Shown here piece after piece: positions 45,701 through 57,767 of a stretch of DNA of 64,000 nucleotides. The notes below the pieces were generated by a model, which saw nothing but the letters and a program-made list of their open reading frames with translations, did not search any database and was not told the origin of the DNA. The position numbers and the translations under genes are program-made. This DNA is from Sinotaia quadrata (taxonomy: Eukaryota > Mollusca > Gastropoda > Architaenioglossa > Viviparidae). The stretch spans positions 99,113,135-99,177,134 of the forward strand of contig CM054180.1 in the NCBI GenBank assembly GCA_028829895.1, given 5' to 3'. How positions within the stretch are numbered: the stretch's first letter is position 1; every line of letters begins with the position of its first letter.

Positions 45701-47894
45701 ACTGCTTTGTTATCTTTAGATATCTTGAATTTTATGTCTGGTGGATTGTTTACTGCTTTGTTATCTTTAGATATCTTGAATTTTATGTCTGGTGGATTGT
45801 TTACTGCTTTGTTATCTTTAGATATCTTGAATTTTATGTCTGGTGGATTGTTTACTGCTTTGTTATCTTTAGATATCTTGAATTTTATGTCTGGTGGATT
45901 GTTTACTGCTTTGAACAAATATAAGATATAATTTTTCATCTAGCTGTGTAGATAATCAAGAACTCGATTTTTATATTTAAAATGAACATTTGCAATCAAA
46001 TTTTATATTTAAATGTGTACATTTGTATTAAGCTTCTTAAAAGTTTCTAAATTAATGTTAGTCAATTTGTGTGTGTGTGTGTGTGCGCGTGTGTGTGTGA
46101 ATCTCTGTACTTACCATTGATAAGTATTATGTTAAGAGAGTAAATTGTTTTTTGTATTTTTGAGAGTAAATTATATTTCAAGTAAGATGTTAAGCGAGTA
46201 AATCGTATTTTGTATCTGTAATTTGAAATCTATATCTCGTTTCGTGAGATGCGTTTTCTAATTAAATATTTTTCTTAATTAGCCTTCTATCTTCTTTATC
46301 ATTGTTGCATAATCTTCCGCCATGTGAGGGGCGAGTGGTGTCTCCTTGGAGAATTTTTAATAAACAAAAATTAAGATTTCTCCATCACTTGTAATTAGTT
46401 ATGGATTATTATTATTATTAACAAAGAGTTCATTGTCAGAGACAGTGGAAATTATTCTTCAAAGTATGTATTAAAAATTTACTAAATTTACAATAGTGTC
46501 AGTAGCTACTGCTAGTCTGAAAATGTTTTTGTCCTAGTCAGCCCATTTGCAACATTGATTAATCTGTCTTAAAGACACGATACTTACCAAAATCATTTGA
46601 TAACTCTTACGTCAATTTATCTTAAAGACACAAAACTTACCGAAATTATTTCATAAATTTTGCGCCAATCTGTCACAGTTCAGAGTTGATCCTACAAACG
46701 TATTGAGGAATATATTTAAATCAATTATTTACCAAGCAATCAGAATCCGTGTCTTGCACGCCTTGCACAGTTCTGATCTCGTAACTCATTACATTTGTTT
46801 TCATAAAAATAAAATCGAGGCCTTATAATAAAATTCATTTTAAAATTGTCACTTAGTGACGACCTTATAATAAAATTCATTTTAAAATTGTCACTTAGTG
46901 ACGACCTTATAATAAAATTCATTTTAAAATTGTCACTTAGTGACGACCTTATAATAAAATTCATTTTAAAATTGTCACTTAGTGACGACCTTATAATAAA
47001 ATTCATTTTAAAATTGTCACTTAGTGACGACCTTATAACAAAATTCATTTTAAAATTGTCACTTAGTGACGACCTTATAACAAAATTCATTTTAAAATTG
47101 TCACTTAGTGACGACCTTATAATAAAATTCATTTTAAAATTGTCACTTAGTGACGACCTTATAATAAAATTCATTTTAAAATTGTCACTTAGTGACGACC
47201 TTATAATAAAATTCATTTTAAAATTGTCACTTAGTGACGACCTTATAATAAAATTCATTTTAAAATTGTCACTTAGTGACGACCTTATAATAAAATTCAT
47301 TTTAAAATTGTCACTTAGTGACGACCTTATAATAAAATTCATTTTAAAATTGTCACTTAGTGACGACCTTATAATAAAATTCATTTTAAAATTGTCACTT
47401 AGTGACGACCTTATAATAAAATTCATTTTAAAATTGTCACTTAGTGACGACCTTATAATAAAATTCATTTTAAAATTGTTAAAATTGTCACTTAGTGACG
47501 ACCTTATAATAAAATTCATTTTAAAATTGTTAAAATTGTCACTTAGTGACGACCTTATAATAAAATTCATTTAAAAATTGTCACTTAGTGACGACATGCG
47601 GTTTCATCTCAACAGTATTATTATGATTATTAACTTGTTTATTTATTTGTTTTTATTTTATTGCAAGCTTTAACTTACCATTGCTTCTTTCGAGCCAGGT
47701 AGTATACGAACTGGTTTAGAGGATACCACGCCCCAGCTCTCTCGTGCAATTGGCAATTCAAGAGGGTATTTACTCCAGTTTTCCACGACAATAACACAAG
47801 TTATCATGTAACCGTCATTCAGCATCGACGTCACTGATCTATGTATCAGAGAGTTCCCGACAGTGACGCGTTTACTTAGGTATGTAATGAGTGC
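42218..47894 (-). CDS. Actinoporin-like pore-forming protein, two exons seen
   Basis: Two minus-strand exons (47894-47679 and 42595-42218) join in phase 0 through a good acceptor and a GTAAGT donor. They give 197 residues ending in TAA. The first exon holds the family's beta-sandwich start (ITCVIVVENWSKYPLELP, then W-G-V-V and a P-G-S-K turn). The second holds VSWLISGTKRRLVVTWSVPF, followed by an aromatic cluster (Y-A-Y-Y) and W/Y-rich strands where family members bind phosphocholine headgroups. The family (sea anemone cytotoxic protein type) forms pores in sphingomyelin-containing membranes. Molluscan members are known from venom or salivary secretions and from other tissues. No stop or frameshift is present in these exons. 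The first exon, which should carry the start and any signal peptide, was not found upstream. The intron is 5.1 kb, mostly minisatellites. Toxic activity is not established. Confidence 0.78.
42670..42703. repeat. (GATA)n microsatellite
   Basis: A short ATAG tract in the actinoporin-like intron, 75 bp from the terminal exon's acceptor. Confidence 0.94.
42704..44920. other. Intron sequence, no exon recognised
   Basis: This is the less repetitive part of the actinoporin-like intron. The 77-codon plus-strand frame at 43885-44118 has no recognisable motif. A poly-C run lies near 43596. Confidence 0.45.
44925..45580. repeat. 17-18-bp minisatellite with higher-order pattern
   Basis: Tens of GTAGTTGTGTACTTGTT units occur with variants (GAGTACTTG, GTATTTG, CTGTATTTG) that recur in blocks of roughly 120 bp. 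Long minus-strand Tyr/Thr/Gln-rich frames over it are artefacts. Confidence 0.94.
45600..45915. repeat. 51-bp minisatellite, 6 identical units
   Basis: Six units of TGCTTTGTTATCTTTAGATA followed by TCTTGAATTTTATGTCTGGT and GGATTGTTTAC, virtually without differences, which suggests recent expansion. Frames on both strands are open by virtue of the 3n unit. Confidence 0.96.
46290..46430 (-). mobile_element. Dispersed element, left-arm fragment
   Basis: The minus-strand left arm contains GAGTGGTGTCTCCTTGGAGA and GATTTCTCCATCACTTGTAA, closely matching the fragment at 3410-3530. A weak right-end remnant is not obvious. Confidence 0.55.
46810..47592. repeat. 42-bp minisatellite with a palindrome per unit
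   Basis: About eighteen units of CGACCTTATAATAAAATTCA plus TTTTAAAATTGTCACTTAGTGA. Each contains the perfect 13-bp palindrome GTCACTTAGTGAC. Two units near the right end have a 9-10 bp insertion. Long Leu/Ser/Asp-rich frames on both strands are artefacts. Confidence 0.96.
47679..47894 (-). CDS. Actinoporin-like gene, upstream exon
   Basis: 216 nt, 72 codons, phase 0 at both ends. The acceptor is CCCTTTCCCAG and the donor ATG|GTAAGT, both strong. A pre-helix region starting ITYLSKRVTVGNS precedes the beta-strand MITCVIVVENW. A CA microsatellite lies about 50 bp upstream of it in the preceding intron. Confidence 0.75.
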
Positions 47895-47944
47895 CTGGGA
47901 AAGGGCATGTACTTGTGTTACATCTACTCAAAAGAGAAAAATTA

Positions 47945-47946
47945 CA

Positions 47947-47992
<46 letters not shown>
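47945..47992. repeat. (CA)n microsatellite
   Basis: A CA tract of about 48 bp just upstream of the actinoporin-like exon. Confidence 0.96.
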
Positions 47993-47993
<1 letters not shown>

Positions 47994-47994
47994 G

Positions 47995-49375
47995 GCAATG
48001 AGGAATAAACAGTTATTAAAAGGAAATCAACTGAATATATTTTTCATAAAGGTTTTTGAACAGAAAATATTACATTACAATATAATTAAGCATGCATACT
48101 AGAAGAAAGACTAAACTCTTTATAAAGCAAAATATGACTAATGATAATTCAAATGTACACTACTTATTTATATATGGAAATGTCTATTTATCTGATTATC
48201 TTTTCGTCTGATGTCTAAATGTATTTTATATACCTATCTATCTTCACTCTATTCGTGTATATATATGTCCTTCTGCCTATCAAATTGCCTTTCGGTATAT
48301 TCATCTATTTCTCTCTAGATAGCTAAGAAATATGTAAGGAAGTAAAAATTATCCAGAACCATAGCTAAACGATCGCCTGAAGCCAGGTTACCAGGTCACC
48401 CTTTGAGGAATTTTTCATGGTCGAAGTTTCTTTCCAAGTGAGCAAAGCAGGCTGAGTAACAACTCACCAAAGAGGTTGACCAGTCATAACCGACCAATGA
48501 TCTGATACTGGCCAATAACAAATCTAACCAATAAGAGTCAAGCAGAAAGTACCTATTAGAAAAATCCCTTGTTCTTATCACTTTAATTTCGCCTGTGGTC
48601 AAGTCCAGTCTTAAAGGTTGATCATTAGCTGAGACGAGCAACCCTTTTTATTGTTATCCACTTCAGATTATGGTGATCCACTGCACTCTACTTGAGCTAC
48701 GTGTGTCCAACACTATTTGTTACACATGCTGGCAACAGAATTGTTGGAAATGTGAATCTCGTTCCAGAACCATATGGCAGAAGTTGGGCCTGGCTTTGGT
48801 CTGGAGAGATTTGCACGTAGAACCTTTTGAACAGTTCGGGTAGCGTGATTAGAGGCGAGCATTAGACCCATTACCCAATGCAGGCAAAGTATTTATGTGA
48901 CATTGTTGGGAACCCAGAAGCAGCAACAGCTTATGTCGTACGAAAAATTAAAATTAACTATTGTTAGTTTCATTTCTATTCTGATTCGGTGATGAGAAAT
49001 AGATGCACAATTTGATTATTGATTACTAACTTGACTATTGTATAGATAGGATAGTTAGGATAGAGACTGAATAAGGGGAGAGTATCTGAACATTTATCCG
49101 GAATAGTAGTATAAATGTCTGTTTTCTTTCAAATGTATTCGTTTGTATGTTTTGGTTGTTGATTTAATAAATTTTATTGTTGTTTCTTATTTGTCCTTCT
49201 TAGCATACTATTTAAATTATATGTTTGGAGTAATAGTGGGTGGAGGGGGCCCATTAAAATGACTTAAAACACGGACCTAATTACTCCTTCAGTAAGAAGT
49301 AAAACGTATGGAAGAAATTATGTGTCAGCAGAATGTCTGTTTAAATGTTGTGAGTAAGGGGGTAGAGTTCTTGAG
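47995..49375. other. Intergenic or intron, no exon recognised
   Basis: A minus-strand 81-codon frame at 48396-48641 is not bounded by clear splice sites and matches no family I know. The first actinoporin exon may lie here or further right but was not found. Confidence 0.4.
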
Positions 49376-49379
49376 CACC

Positions 49380-49485
49380 AGTTGATCCACCAAGTGTGAG
49401 ACAAATCAAGATTTAGTATTAATATATGGATTAAGATTCCAGCCACTTGTATTTAGTTATGAATTATTAATTAGAATATAATAAT
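49380..49485 (-). mobile_element. Dispersed element, diverged left-arm fragment
   Basis: It contains AGATTCCAGCCACTTGTATT and TAGTTATGAATTATTAATTA, diverged from the left arm at 46370-46420. Confidence 0.4.
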
Positions 49486-49639
49486 AAACAGCAGTGAATA
49501 GATAAATAGATAGATAGATAGATAGATTATATAATTCTACATATATAATTCATGTATTTTGAAATAAGAATAACATTACGATTTTTAAATGTAAATAATA
49601 TATATATGCTATTTGAATTAATTGAAAGATTTAAACAGC

Positions 49640-50795
49640 ATGTAACTTTACCAGTAATTAATAAACAGCTGAATTTAATTGAAAATGTAAATAGCATATA
49701 ACTTTACTAGTAATTCATAAACAGCTGAATATAATTGGAAGGTTTAAATAGATGTAACTTTAACAACAATTAATAGACAGCATAAAACTTTACCAGAATT
49801 AATAAATAGTATATGACTTTACTAGCAATTAATAAACAGCATAAAACTTTACCAGGAATTAATAAATAGTATGTAACTTTACCAGCAATTAATAAACACC
49901 ATGTAACTTTACCAGTTATTAATAAATAGCATATAATTTTACGAATAATTGATAAATAGCATCTAACTTTACCAGTAATTAATAAATAGCATGTAATTTT
50001 ACCAGTGATTAATAAAAAGCATGTAACTTTACCAGTGATTAATGAAGAGCATGTAACTTTACCAGTAATTAATAAATAGCATGTAACTTTACCAGTAATT
50101 AATAAATTGCTTGTAACTTTACCAGTGATTAATAAATAGCATGTAACTTTATCAGTAATTAATAAATAGCATGTAACTTTACCAGTAATTAATAAATAGC
50201 ATGTAACTTTACCAATGATTAATAAATAGCACCTAACTTTACCAGTAATTAATAAATAGCACGTAACTTTACCAGTAATTAATAAATAGCATATAACTTT
50301 ACCAGTGATTAATAAATAGCATGTAACTTTACCAGTGATTAATAAATAGCATGTAACTTTACCAGTGATTAATAAATAGCATGTAAATTTACCAGTGATT
50401 AATAAATAGCATGTAACTTTACCAGTGATTAATAAATAGCATGTAACTTTACCAGTGATTAGTGAAGAGCATGTAACTTTACCAGTGATTAGTGAAGAGC
50501 ATGTAACTTTACCAGTAATTAATAAATAGCATGTAACTTTACCAGTGATTAATAAATAGCATATAACTTTACCAGTAATTAATAAATAGCATGTAACTTT
50601 ACCAGTAATTAATAAATAGCAGTAACTTTACCAGTGATTAATAAATAGCATGTAACTTTACCAGTAATTAATAAATAGCATGTAACTTTACCAGTAATTA
50701 ATAAATAGCATGTAACTTTACCAGTAATTAATAAATAGCATGTAACTTTACCAGTAATTAATAAATAGCATGTAACTTTACCAGTAATTAGTAAA
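49640..50795. repeat. 30-bp minisatellite, ~38 units
   Basis: Units read AATAAATAGCATGTAACTTT plus ACCAGTAATT or ACCAGTGATT. Diverged units are at the left; the right end is nearly homogeneous. Variants such as AGTGAAGAGC occur in neighbouring units, consistent with local copying. Confidence 0.96.
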
Positions 50796-50937
50796 CAGCT
50801 GAGAATCAGCACACGGAGCATTTTGTAAAGATAAAGAAGTGAGGAATCCTTCCACACAAAACAATGCTGAAACCATAACATAAACATAAAAATGTTATCA
50901 AAATAGTAATTATGTATGTGCGTCATATGTACACATG

Positions 50938-51008
50938 AACACACACACACACACACAGATAGATAGATAGACAGACAGACAGAGACGGACGGACGGATGG
51001 ATGGATAG
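50938..51008. repeat. Compound CA/GATA/GACA/GGAT microsatellite
   Basis: CA, ATAG, ACAG, ACGG and ATGG runs follow one another in 70 bp. Confidence 0.92.
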
Positions 51009-51009
51009 A

Positions 51010-51524
51010 TTAATACAGAGATCGAGAGATAATGAATGGGTTTTTGAAGTAATCCTCCAACTAATTAATCAATCTTGATCTTCCTAACATATAAATGAGA
51101 AATTCCGATAAATCCCCAGTACCTCTTCTAACAATAAAATTATTACATGCATTGAGTGTTAAGTGAAATTTTGTTTGATAAAGAAATCGCCAAAAGATCT
51201 CGTTTTCAATTTATCTCTTTCCTTCGCCAGAAACAAAATAAATATTTTTGTCATTGAACTTTTACAACTACAAACTAATTATTAGCCCATCGAATTTAAA
51301 TTTAAAATAATTATAATTTATTTATAAAAATAAATCAATAAATATATGCTTTTCTCACGATAAATAGTATACCGTCAGAATAGTGGATACAATAGTAATT
51401 CGTTGTTATTCACAATGCACTCCAGGCAACTTCGTGTAGCTTCAAAATAATTATTTAAACTATCACTACGGTTACACAAATTATTCTCCCGGTTCAGTAA
51501 TTTACTGCATTTGTATCGGTCAGA
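51010..51524. other. Intergenic, no exon recognised
   Basis: AT-rich; the 69-codon minus frame at 51375-51584 overlaps the start of the next array and is not supported. Confidence 0.45.
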
Positions 51525-52072
51525 TAATAGTCCAGAAATTTGCTTTGTAAAGTGACAATCGTATAATAGTAAAAATGTCTGCATTGTAAAGTGATCAATC
51601 GTATAATAGTAAAAATATATGCATTGTGAAGTGGTCAGTCACATAATAATCCAGAAGTCTACATTGTAAAGTGGTCAGTCATATAATAGTCCAGAAGTCT
51701 ATTTTTAAAGTGGTCAGTCATATACTAGTCCAGAAGTCTACATTGTAAAGCGGTCAGTCATATAATAGTCCAGAAGTCTATATTGTAAAGGGGTCAGTCA
51801 CATAATAGTCCAGAAGTCTACATTGTAAAGTGGTCAGTCACATAATAGTCCAGAAGACTGTATTGTAAAGTGGTCAGTCACATAATAGTCCAGAAGTCTA
51901 CATTGTAAAGTGGTCAGTCACATAATAGTCCAGAAGACTGTATTGTAAAGTGGTCAGTCACATAATAGTCCAGAAGACTGTATTGTAAAGTGGTCAGTCA
52001 CATAATAGTCCAAAAGTCTACATTGTAAAGTGGTCAGTCACATAATAGTCCAGAAGACTGTAATGTAAAGTG
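51525..52072. repeat. 40-bp minisatellite, ~13 units
   Basis: Units read CATAATAGTCCAGAAGTCTA plus CATTGTAAAGTGGTCAGTCA. An alternate middle segment (GACTGTATTG) replaces GTCTACATTG in several interspersed units. Confidence 0.95.
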
Positions 52073-52264
52073 GTCCTGTAGTTAAATAATGGACAATCAC
52101 TTATGAAACTAAGAGTCAGCCGTGCATGGAAAGTCATCTCCCAAAGACAAAACAACGTTAACTCAATCATTATTTTGTAATGCTACATAGACTTTAGTAC
52201 TTCAAGAATGTCACTCCTTTCATGTATTTGCGAGAGCAATGTCTTTAGTAGCGGAAATCTTGTT

Positions 52265-52468
52265 TGAGTTGTCTGTACCTTTTGTGAGGAATTGTAAAGT
52301 TAATAGGAAATTGAGTTGTCTGTACTTTTTGTGCGGAATTGTAAAGTTAATAGGAAATTGTTGGAGTTGTCTGTACTTTTTGTGAGGAATTGTAAAGTTA
52401 ATAGGAAATTGTTGGAGTTGTCTGTACCTTTTGTGAGGAATTGTAAAGTTAATAGGAAATTGTTGGCG
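52265..52468. repeat. 51-bp minisatellite
   Basis: Four units of GAGTTGTCTGTACTTTTTGT plus GAGGAATTGTAAAGTTAATA and GGAAATTGTTG. Confidence 0.94.
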
Positions 52469-52469
52469 T

Positions 52470-54120
52470 GTGGAAATGAAAACAAAATGCGGTTATGTGT
52501 TTTCTTATTATGTAATTACTCTAACTTAGGTAAGCCATTTGAACTTAGATCTTATGAGGTTGTGTGTTCTTAGTATTTATTTTCCTTAACTTAGGTAAGC
52601 CATTTGAATATAGATCTTATGAAGTTATGTGTGTGCATGTGTGTGGTTTGTACTGTCCTCAGTCTGAAGTGTTTGTATTATAATGTAAATATGTATTTTT
52701 TATTTCATCACAACCCCTTTGCACCCAGGAGGTCTGTTCTTTTTTACATTCCTTCTGCAACCCCAGTGATGCCCCTACTGTCCCACCACGTCCGGGGCAA
52801 GCCCTAGGTCATTATCGACTAAAGTAATGATTTGGAGGACCACCTAAATAAAAACACCAAAATACCCCAAATAAACAACACACGTTGATAAATGAATTGG
52901 AAAATAAATAAATAAATATATAAACAAAATAGAATTAATAATATTATAATAACCAACCAAACATACATATAAATAGAAAACTTTATATATATCTATTAAA
53001 TAATAAAAATAGAAATAACATTAAGTGAAAAAAAGGAAAAAAATGCTTATAAAAATATATATAAAAAAGAATTATGTGAAAAAAACCAAAAACAACAGGA
53101 ACTCAGAACTACCAAAAAAATATCTACACCAGCTTATCCAACCAGCCAGACATGAAGCAGACAACGAAAGAGAAACAAGCATAACAGCGCAGTCGGCAAT
53201 GATACCTACATCAACGACCAAATGACAGCCAGAGGGCCAAACCACCACTCACCTTCCCCCACAATCACCCCTCACCCAGCGTGAAAGCCGGAAGCCCCCC
53301 CGCCTTCCTGCTACATTGACGACGTTAATAAATTATTACGTTAATATTTCACATAAAGGATCCTTTTTCCTTAGAATTCAATTCGGAGACTGTCAAACAC
53401 ATTATTTGGGGAATTTTATACAAACTTAATTTCAAAAATACATATAATTACTCCACATATATTTTTTATTCATATTATTCCAGATTTAAATATTAACGAA
53501 TACCTAAAATATTCTGCATTCCTCTGAAGAGTGTGATGTAATAAAGTGTTGAAAAAAGATTTCAATACACTCAATACCTTCATATATAAAGATATGGAAG
53601 CAAAATTATAAACTATAAAATTACACACCAATAGTTGCACGACCACTCAAATATAGACAAATAAATTCTAAAAAAATAAGAACATACATAGATCAAAGAT
53701 ACATATTCTATAAACATACATGCATCATACATATAAACATACATACATCAAACATACATTCTATAAACATATATACATTACATACATCATACATATATAC
53801 ATATATAATATCTACACATTCTGTGGCAGAAGGCAAGAAGACAAGTTAAAATAACAAGAAGAGAACCAACGCCTACCTTTTGGAGGTTTGGAGAAATATG
53901 GCGACGCTGTGCGTGAAAATTTTCTTGCATGCTTTATATAAGAAAAATAGCTCTGTTCAGTCAAGTGAACATTTGTAACAATTGCAGAAAGCACCAATAA
54001 GAATACAGTTTTGACAAAACACGTGACGCTTTTGACATCATACCCATTTCTCATAAATATTTCAAGGTCAATTTCCTGTATTCGTAGGGTAAACATGTAA
54101 GGTGAGAAAAATAAGTGTGC
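52470..54120. other. Intergenic, AT-rich, no exon recognised
   Basis: It includes a direct repeat of AACTTAGGTAAGCCATTTGAA at about 52523 and 52589 and a long A-rich stretch at 52840-53110. No coding exon is supported. Confidence 0.45.
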
Positions 54121-54129
54121 AAGTTCTCT

Positions 54130-54233
54130 CATTCTACCTCTCTCTCTCTCTTTTTTTATCTCTTTCATTTCTATCTCTCTCACTTTCTTTCTATCTCTTC
54201 TATTTCTACCTCTCTCTTCTACCTCTCTCTTTT

Positions 54234-54274
<41 letters not shown>

Positions 54275-54318
54275 AACGAACGAACGAACGAACGAACGAA
54301 CGAACGACCGAACGACCG
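54130..54318. repeat. CT tract followed by (CGAA)n
   Basis: CTCT/TTTCTA-rich sequence leads into a pure CT run (54238-54273), then CGAACGAACGAA tetranucleotides to 54318. Confidence 0.93.
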
Positions 54319-54374
54319 AACGGTATAGATTATTTGCATTACAATCATATTCACACAGCCAATTAAACATTCCT

Positions 54375-54555
54375 TTGCATGACAGAATAAATTCGGGCCA
54401 CACCCATCCATCAATGGTGTCTGTCTTGTGTCTTTTGTTAAATCTAAAAGACATCATATTACTGGCACATGTCACGTGCTGCCCACTCCTCATGAGAGAG
54501 ATACATCGAAGCAGCCAAACGAGACACCCTCCGCATGTGACACTGCCAGTCACCT
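54375..54555 (+). mobile_element. SINE- or MITE-like dispersed repeat, copy 1
   Basis: Shared with 59590-59815 in the opposite orientation: GCATGACAGA, CACCCATCCATCAAT, TCTTGTGTCTTTTGT, ACTGGCACATGTCACG and GCAGCCAAACGAGAC occur in the same order. No coding capacity. Confidence 0.7.
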
Positions 54556-54825
54556 TTAATCTATCACTACCAGTCTGGCTTCAGCCATAACCACTCATGC
54601 CAGTAAGTTTTGACCCATCTTACACACTGATAGGTATCTGTGCTAAACAGGAGACAACTGTCAGTTGTCTTATTTTTTTTCTTCAAAGATGTGTTTGAGT
54701 TGTTTGAGAGTAAAATCGTGTGAGCAAACAACTCAAACACATCTCTGACAAGCTGACTAATGACATCAAGATACCTATCACTTCTAGAGTTATACTCAAA
54801 GAAACAATCTATAGTAATGTTGTAA

Positions 54826-56425
54826 TGGGACATGCCACTTAGTTAATGAAATGATTATATTTATTAATTAATCTTTCATAACTAATTTCCAGTGATGAGA
54901 ATATTAATTTTATTTTATTAATGATCCTCCAACAGATACCCTTATCTCTCACTTGGCAAATATGTTGGCATTGTAAACGTTTTCTCTATTCCACAACATA
55001 AATCAACATTTACAATCACATAATGTTTCCATTAGTGGAAAACATCTTACTAAATTAGAAGACAAATCTGATTTTTAATCTATATTTAGTGAGACCTCAT
55101 CCATACAACCACTTTCTTCTCCAACATAAGATTATCAATATCAATATGCATAAGAAGTCAATAAATTTAACAATAAATTTATTAAATGGACAATCAAATA
55201 TGCATATGACAATTACAAATAAATGAAATAAATAACTTGATATTAATTTTCCAGAACTTACATTCAGATAACTATTGTTTACAGTATCTCTATATATATA
55301 TTAAAAAGTATAATAATAATAAAATTACAGTTCAACAATAGAGCCAATACAATTGCAGGTTAGTCCTATCAGAGAATAGACATAGTTATTAGAGGTAGGT
55401 AGATAAATGTTTAACTTGACCTGGATTAGTCATTGCTTTGGCAGTCTTTAGCTTGCCTTTGCAACAATGTCACAATGTCAAAATGTCTGCGTGACAGCGT
55501 ATGTTTCCTGCCTCACATGCCTCACTGATGCATTGTTTCCTCTCAACCAATCCAGCACTCACTTCACCATCAGTTTCTTCAGCAGCAACACAATCACAAT
55601 GATTCTGATAACTTTTCTGTACCAATGTACTTAGCATCCCTTGCTTTTGGTACATCAAAGCATGGGTGTAGCATACTCCCTTATGCTTATAAACACTGCA
55701 ACAGACGTTTCCATGCTTCCCGGTCATACAACTTATAAATGGTGAATACATAGAGGGTAACAGTAACCTTAAGACTTAAAGCTTGAAATTGAATACTCAA
55801 GACTCCAAGTTAAACTCAAAGATGACTCTCAAAAGTCACAAAGCACTTGCTCACTGCAACATAATATAATTAGGGAGCAAGCCTAAGTTTCCTGTCTATC
55901 ACAATATAACTCTGTTCTATCACACACACCATTCTCAACTTACAGTTTCCTACAACAGTATATTTATTAGCCTCATTCACACATGGTAAAATAAATACAG
56001 CATATCAAACAATGTCACATATTAGCACACTACATGTGTGTAGCTTAGTTCAACACTTGTAGTAGTAAAGGTTAACTTACATAGTATATCTCTACATAAA
56101 CTCAAGTATAACATATCAATAGTAAAATGCATGAAATGTTTCTAAGTCTATTCTCTCTCAATAAGTCAGTTCAACTCACCATCCAGCTAACAACTGTCTT
56201 CAAGCTGGACCTTCTTCTTCCACTCTGAACTCAAAAGTGCTTAGAGTGTAGAGTTCTCTACAGCAAGTGAATTCCTTAAATTCAGCCCATTGGTTAGTCT
56301 TGTTCTTGTAAATAATAATCATTGGAAAACTATTCACTCAGTTTCCATTAGTTTCCATTAGGTCAGCAAATCTTAAATATTTTTGCCTCAAGCTGTTTAC
56401 TTCAACTCAGACACTTTAAAAAATA
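54826..56425 (+). mobile_element. Dispersed element, copy E (lacks right end)
   Basis: The left arm starts GCCACTTAGTTAATGAAATG, and the middle words match copy A in order (for example CATGAAATGTTTCTAAGTCT near 56128). The copy breaks off after CAGACACTTTAAAAAATA at about 56425, losing the terminal ~110 bp present in A, D and F. A 93-codon minus frame at 55470-55751 lies in a segment homologous to copy A but is not conserved as protein. Confidence 0.72.
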
Positions 56426-56869
56426 AATTGCTGAAATTTCGAATTACAATAACAAACATTATATTGAAAAGGAATCTTAGTTTTCTTATTATGGAAGCAA
56501 TCATGAACAAGTTTGTATGAATTATCCAGCAAACTTAGTACAGTGGTAGTCATTGCACATGGCTCTAATAATGAGATAATAAAATTATTCGAATAAAATC
56601 TCAAAGCAAAAACCTCGAGGATCTGAGATGACAGACGAGGTGTATACGAATCTTGAAAAATTAACGAATCGAGATTGTGCAAGATACCTTCCATAAATTG
56701 GATATGCGTTTGTATCTGATATCTGTAATTTTTCAACCGACCGATCACTCACTTTCCATTTACGTTTATTAGTAAGCAGTTTACTTTGAACTTTATCATT
56801 TATGTCGTTTTTCAGAAATTTGATGGCAGTGAGGACAGCAGAATAAAACACATTATCAGTTGAGATCAC
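56416..56869 (-). other. Two overlapping minus-strand frames, possible relic
   Basis: Frames of 94 codons (56585-56869) and 110 codons (56416-56748) overlap in different frames, directly beside the break of element copy E. Being open in AT-rich sequence is mildly unusual and they could be a frameshifted relic, but I recognise neither. Confidence 0.25.
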
Positions 56870-56914
56870 ATTATTTAAATCGTATGTTTTTTTTCAGTGG
56901 GAGTAATATAATCA

Positions 56915-56955
56915 TTCTCTCTCTCTCTCTCTCTCTCTCTCCCCTCTCTCTCTCT

Positions 56956-57000
<45 letters not shown>
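56915..57000. repeat. (CT)n microsatellite
   Basis: A CT tract with two short C-rich interruptions. Confidence 0.96.
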
Positions 57001-57001
<1 letters not shown>

Positions 57002-57030
57002 CGCCATTTCTCAGACAATCTGTCTTTTGG

Positions 57031-57031
<1 letters not shown>

Positions 57032-57093
<62 letters not shown>
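57032..57093. repeat. (TA)n microsatellite
   Basis: A pure TA tract of about 62 bp. Confidence 0.97.
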
Positions 57094-57100
<7 letters not shown>

Positions 57101-57354
57101 TTATCTGTATACTATAAACACCTTATACCAGCATTAGTTTAATTAGTCCATCATCATTATGGAATCCTTAAATTCTTTGTTTTATTATAGTTCTAACAAA
57201 ACTGTTTAGAAATAACATTCTTTCGCTGCTCTGTTTTCATGACTACGCATCAAAGTATGATGTTAATATTGAAACAAGAGATTTTAATTACTGGAATCAC
57301 CATATCTTAGGCTGGACAATATTTGGGTTTTTTTGTACTCATGGTCGTTACTCA

Positions 57355-57612
<258 letters not shown>

Positions 57613-57678
57613 AACATGAACAACAGTGGCAAAGCAGAACCGTATATTTAAAAAACATGGCGCGCACCAAAGGCCCTA

Positions 57679-57691
57679 GTTGCTTAGCAAC
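57679..57691. promoter_or_regulatory. Perfect palindromic X-box (RFX-type site)
   Basis: GTTGCTTAGCAAC is a perfect inverted repeat fitting the RFX X-box (GTTGCC-type half sites). No adjacent gene was recognised, so function is speculative. Confidence 0.35.
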
Positions 57692-57767
57692 TAAGTGTTT
57701 TTCATAGGCAAGTCATACTAACCTTTAATTTAGAGTTTTAGACGCTAGACATCTTTGCAACGCGTTG

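Noticed and set aside
44908..45939. 343-codon minus-strand frame over the 17- and 51-bp arrays
   Set aside because: Composed only of repeat translation (Tyr/Thr/Gln and KFKISKDNKA-type units) inside the actinoporin-like intron.
46740..47574. Long frames of 242-276 codons on both strands over the 42-bp array
   Set aside because: The unit is a multiple of three without stops, so frames are open on both strands by construction. No unique coding flank or splice support.
48396..48641. 81-codon minus frame as the missing first exon of the actinoporin-like gene
   Set aside because: It has no convincing donor in the required phase and no signal-peptide character.
53812..54414. 200-codon minus frame with Arg/Glu runs
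   Set aside because: Most of it translates the CT and CGAA microsatellites and the short dispersed repeat.
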